Below are positions 13,577 through 14,887 of a stretch of DNA of 14,887 nt, piece after piece (within the stretch, counting starts at the first letter, position 1; every line of letters starts with the position of its first letter). The stretch comes from RBG-16-66-20 sp035517595 (GTDB taxonomy: Bacteria > Pseudomonadota > Gammaproteobacteria > Burkholderiales > SG8-39): the NCBI GenBank assembly GCA_035517595.1, contig DATIYN010000003.1, forward strand, positions 1 to 14,887, in the 5' to 3' direction. The translations under genes were made by a program, and so were the position numbers. The notes under the pieces are model-generated. The model was not told the DNA's origin. It searched no databases and was given only the letters and a program-made list of their open reading frames with translations.

Positions 13577-13599
13577 TCGGCGCTACCATGGCGGCGTGA
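13573..13599 (+). CDS. Candidate 8-residue linker ORF between cupredoxin and sigma factor genes
   Basis: The GTG overlaps the cupredoxin TGA by four bases, and the ORF ends in a TGA overlapping the GTG of the sigma gene by four bases. The peptide would be MIGATMAA. Neither its own start nor the sigma start has a good Shine-Dalgarno sequence, so coupling through it is one of two ways the sigma gene could be translated; the other is a leaderless mRNA from TACCAT. Confidence 0.25.
   Translation: MIGATMAA
13584..13589 (+). promoter_or_regulatory. Candidate -10 element of the sigma factor gene
   Basis: TACCAT ends six bases before the GTG at 13596, the same spacing as at mobA and the MFS gene. 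It lies inside the candidate linker ORF. It could give a leaderless sigma transcript independent of the phosphatase promoter, or it could be chance. Confidence 0.3.
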
Positions 13600-14123
13600 G
13601 CGACCGCCGCGCACGCTTCGAGGAGCAGGTGATGCCGCACCTGGACGCGGCCTACAACCTCGCGCGCTGGATGACGCGCAACGAGCAGGACGCGCGCGAC
13701 GTCGTGCAGGAGGCGGCGCTGCGCGCCTACCGCTTCCTCGACGGCCTGCGCGGCGAAGCGCGGCCCTGGTTCCTCGCGCTCGTGCGCAACGCCTGCCTGA
13801 GCTGGCTCAAGGCGAACCGCCCCGCCGAGCTCGCGGGCTCCGACGCCGCGGCGCCGGAACCCGCCGACCCCGAGACGCCCGAGACGCTCGCGCTGCGCGC
13901 GCTCGACCGGCGCATGCTCAACGAGGCGCTCGCCGCGCTGCCCGCGCATTTCCGCGAGGCGCTGATCCTGCGCGAGCTCGAGGACCTCGCCTACAAGGAC
14001 ATCGCGCGCATCACCGACGCGCCGATCGGCACCGTGATGTCGCGCCTCGCGCGCGGGCGGCGCCTGCTCGCGGAGTCCCTGCGCGCGATCTCGCGCGCCT
14101 CGGCCCCCAAGGTGCACGAATGA
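13596..14123 (+). CDS. ECF-family RNA polymerase sigma factor
   Basis: This 175-residue group IV sigma factor has only regions 2 and 4. Region 2 runs over about residues 14-76, with the core-binding EQDARDVVQEAALRAYRFL and the DNA-melting part up to LVRNACLSWLKANR. An acidic, Pro-rich linker covers about 77-98. Region 4 runs over about 101-165 (LPAHFREALILRELEDLAYKDIA, then the recognition helix APIGTVMSRLARGRRLL). I chose the GTG at 13596; an upstream in-frame start at 13557 would lie inside the cupredoxin gene. The stop overlaps the anti-sigma ATG by four bases. It probably controls its own operon; the target promoter may be the GGGAATAAA element upstream of the phosphatase. Confidence 0.92.
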   Translation: MSDRRARFEEQVMPHLDAAYNLARWMTRNEQDARDVVQEAALRAYRFLDGLRGEARPWFLALVRNACLSWLKANRPAELAGSDAAAPEPADPETPETLALRALDRRMLNEALAALPAHFREALILRELEDLAYKDIARITDAPIGTVMSRLARGRRLLAESLRAISRASAPKVHE

Positions 14124-14773
14124 CCCGCGACGAGCGCGAGCGCGGGATGTCCGAGGCGATCCGCGCGAATGCCGACTACCATCGCGCGCCTTCGTCGCTC
14201 GCGTCCGAGATCCTCGCGGCGCTGCCGGCGGAAGAGCCGGGAGCGCCGCGCCGGCGCCGCTTCGGGCCCGCATCGCGGTTCTGGCTCGCGCAAGGCGCGG
14301 CGATGGCGGCCGTGGCGCTCGTCACCTGGGCGGTCACCGTCGCCTGGCTGCGCCCCGGCGAGGACGAGCGGCATGCGCAGGACGTGCTCGCCGCGCACGT
14401 GCGCGCGACGCTCGGCCGCCACCTCATCGACGTCGCCTCCGCCGACCAGCACACCGTGAAGCCCTGGCTGAGCGCGCGCCTGCCCTACTCGCCCCCCGTC
14501 ACGGACTTCTCGGCCGAGGGCTACGAGCTCGCGGGCGGGCGCCTGGACCAGGCCGGCGGCCGGCCGGTGGCGGTGCTCGTCTACCGGCGGCGCCTGCACG
14601 TCATCGACGCCTACGTCTGGCCGGCGCACGAGCCCGTGGGCCGCGTGGAGTTCTCGCGCGACGGCTTCCAGCTCGTGCGCTTCGCAGCGAACGGCTGGGC
14701 CTGGTGGCTCGTGTCGGACCTCAACCGCAACGAGCTCGACGACTTCGAGCGCCTGGTGGCGCAGAAGAACTAG
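14120..14773 (+). CDS. Membrane anti-sigma factor lacking a zinc-finger domain
   Basis: This 217-residue protein has a short cytoplasmic N-terminus (about 53 residues), one membrane helix at about 55-77, and a periplasmic domain. The periplasmic part contains VASADQHTVKPWLSARLPYS (residues 105-124), GGRLDQAGGRPVAVLVYRRR and VIDAYVWP, blocks familiar from transmembrane anti-sigma factors encoded next to ECF genes. Those relatives usually begin with a zinc-binding HxxxCxxC domain that grips the sigma factor. Here the protein has no cysteine at all, and the N-terminus enters directly into the SEAIRANADYHRAPSSL segment that normally follows it. It overlaps the sigma gene by four bases, so the domain cannot be hidden upstream. 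It may inhibit sigma by another contact or be only a sensor. Confidence 0.85.
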   Translation: MTRDERERGMSEAIRANADYHRAPSSLASEILAALPAEEPGAPRRRRFGPASRFWLAQGAAMAAVALVTWAVTVAWLRPGEDERHAQDVLAAHVRATLGRHLIDVASADQHTVKPWLSARLPYSPPVTDFSAEGYELAGGRLDQAGGRPVAVLVYRRRLHVIDAYVWPAHEPVGRVEFSRDGFQLVRFAANGWAWWLVSDLNRNELDDFERLVAQKN

Positions 14774-14798
14774 GCGGGCGAAACGAGCGGGGCGAGGC

Positions 14799-14887
14799 TT
14801 ACTTGATCGATCTGACCGTCGGAACGTCGTCGTCCGACTCGATCAGCTTTTGCGCCTCCGGCTCCGGCAGCGCCTCGACGTCCTTCA
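14799..14887 (-). CDS. C-terminal end of an unidentified gene (runs off right edge)
   Basis: The minus strand reads 28 codons from the window edge to a TAA at 14801-14799. The tail is acidic and polar: KDVEALPEPEAQKLIESDDD followed by VPTVRSIK. The composition looks like a genuine soluble C-terminus, and the position, convergent with the anti-sigma gene 25 bases away, is normal for a gene end. Too little is present to name a family. Confidence 0.5.
   Translation of the reverse strand, partial: KDVEALPEPEAQKLIESDDDVPTVRSIK

Noticed and set aside
14774..14798. Terminator between the convergent anti-sigma gene and the right-edge gene
   Set aside because: The 25 bases contain no stable inverted repeat or T-run.

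Overview
The window is very GC-rich, densely coded proteobacterial chromosome. A complete cytochrome c maturation System I, a haem A synthase, MobA/MoeA and an ECF sigma/anti-sigma pair point to an aerobic or respiratory proteobacterium. Beta-like MoeA and metallophosphatase sequences make a betaproteobacterium my best guess, but this is inference. There are no rRNA, tRNA, CRISPR or insertion elements, and no gene-free stretch longer than about 100 bases.

Layout. (1) 1-369, minus: 5' part of an MFS transporter, running off the left edge. (2) 444-7283, plus: a full ccmABCDEFGHI operon (ABC-type haem export CcmABCD, haem chaperone CcmE, haem lyase CcmF, thioredoxin-like CcmG, CcmH and CcmI). 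(3) 7328-10737, plus: mobA-moeA (molybdenum cofactor), a cysteine-dioxygenase-like cupin and a haem A synthase of the mitochondrial/alphaproteobacterial type, all tightly linked. (4) 10757-12240, minus: an FkbM methyltransferase downstream of a UPF0016/TMEM165 metal exporter. (5) 12336-14773, plus: a four-gene module of Tat-signal lipoprotein metallophosphatase, CuA-like cupredoxin, ECF sigma factor and a membrane anti-sigma factor without a zinc-finger domain. (6) 14799-14887, minus: the last 28 codons of an unidentified gene.

How it fits together. Regions 2 and 3 make and insert respiratory cofactors: covalent haem c, haem A and molybdopterin. Region 5 looks like an envelope stress or redox module in which a sigma/anti-sigma pair is co-transcribed with two exported redox or phosphoester proteins.

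Two patterns cut across the window. First, transcription units mostly begin without a Shine-Dalgarno sequence but with a -10-like hexamer (TAnnnT or CACAAT) six or seven bases before the start codon, which suggests leaderless mRNAs. Second, most genes inside operons overlap by four bases (ATGA/GTGA). The three same-strand gaps at ccmF-ccmG, moeA-cupin and cupredoxin-sigma are each exactly bridged by tiny ORFs that overlap both neighbours by four bases, as if translation were handed across. The ccmF-ccmG bridge is an imperfect 26-bp tandem repeat that carries two such mini-ORFs.
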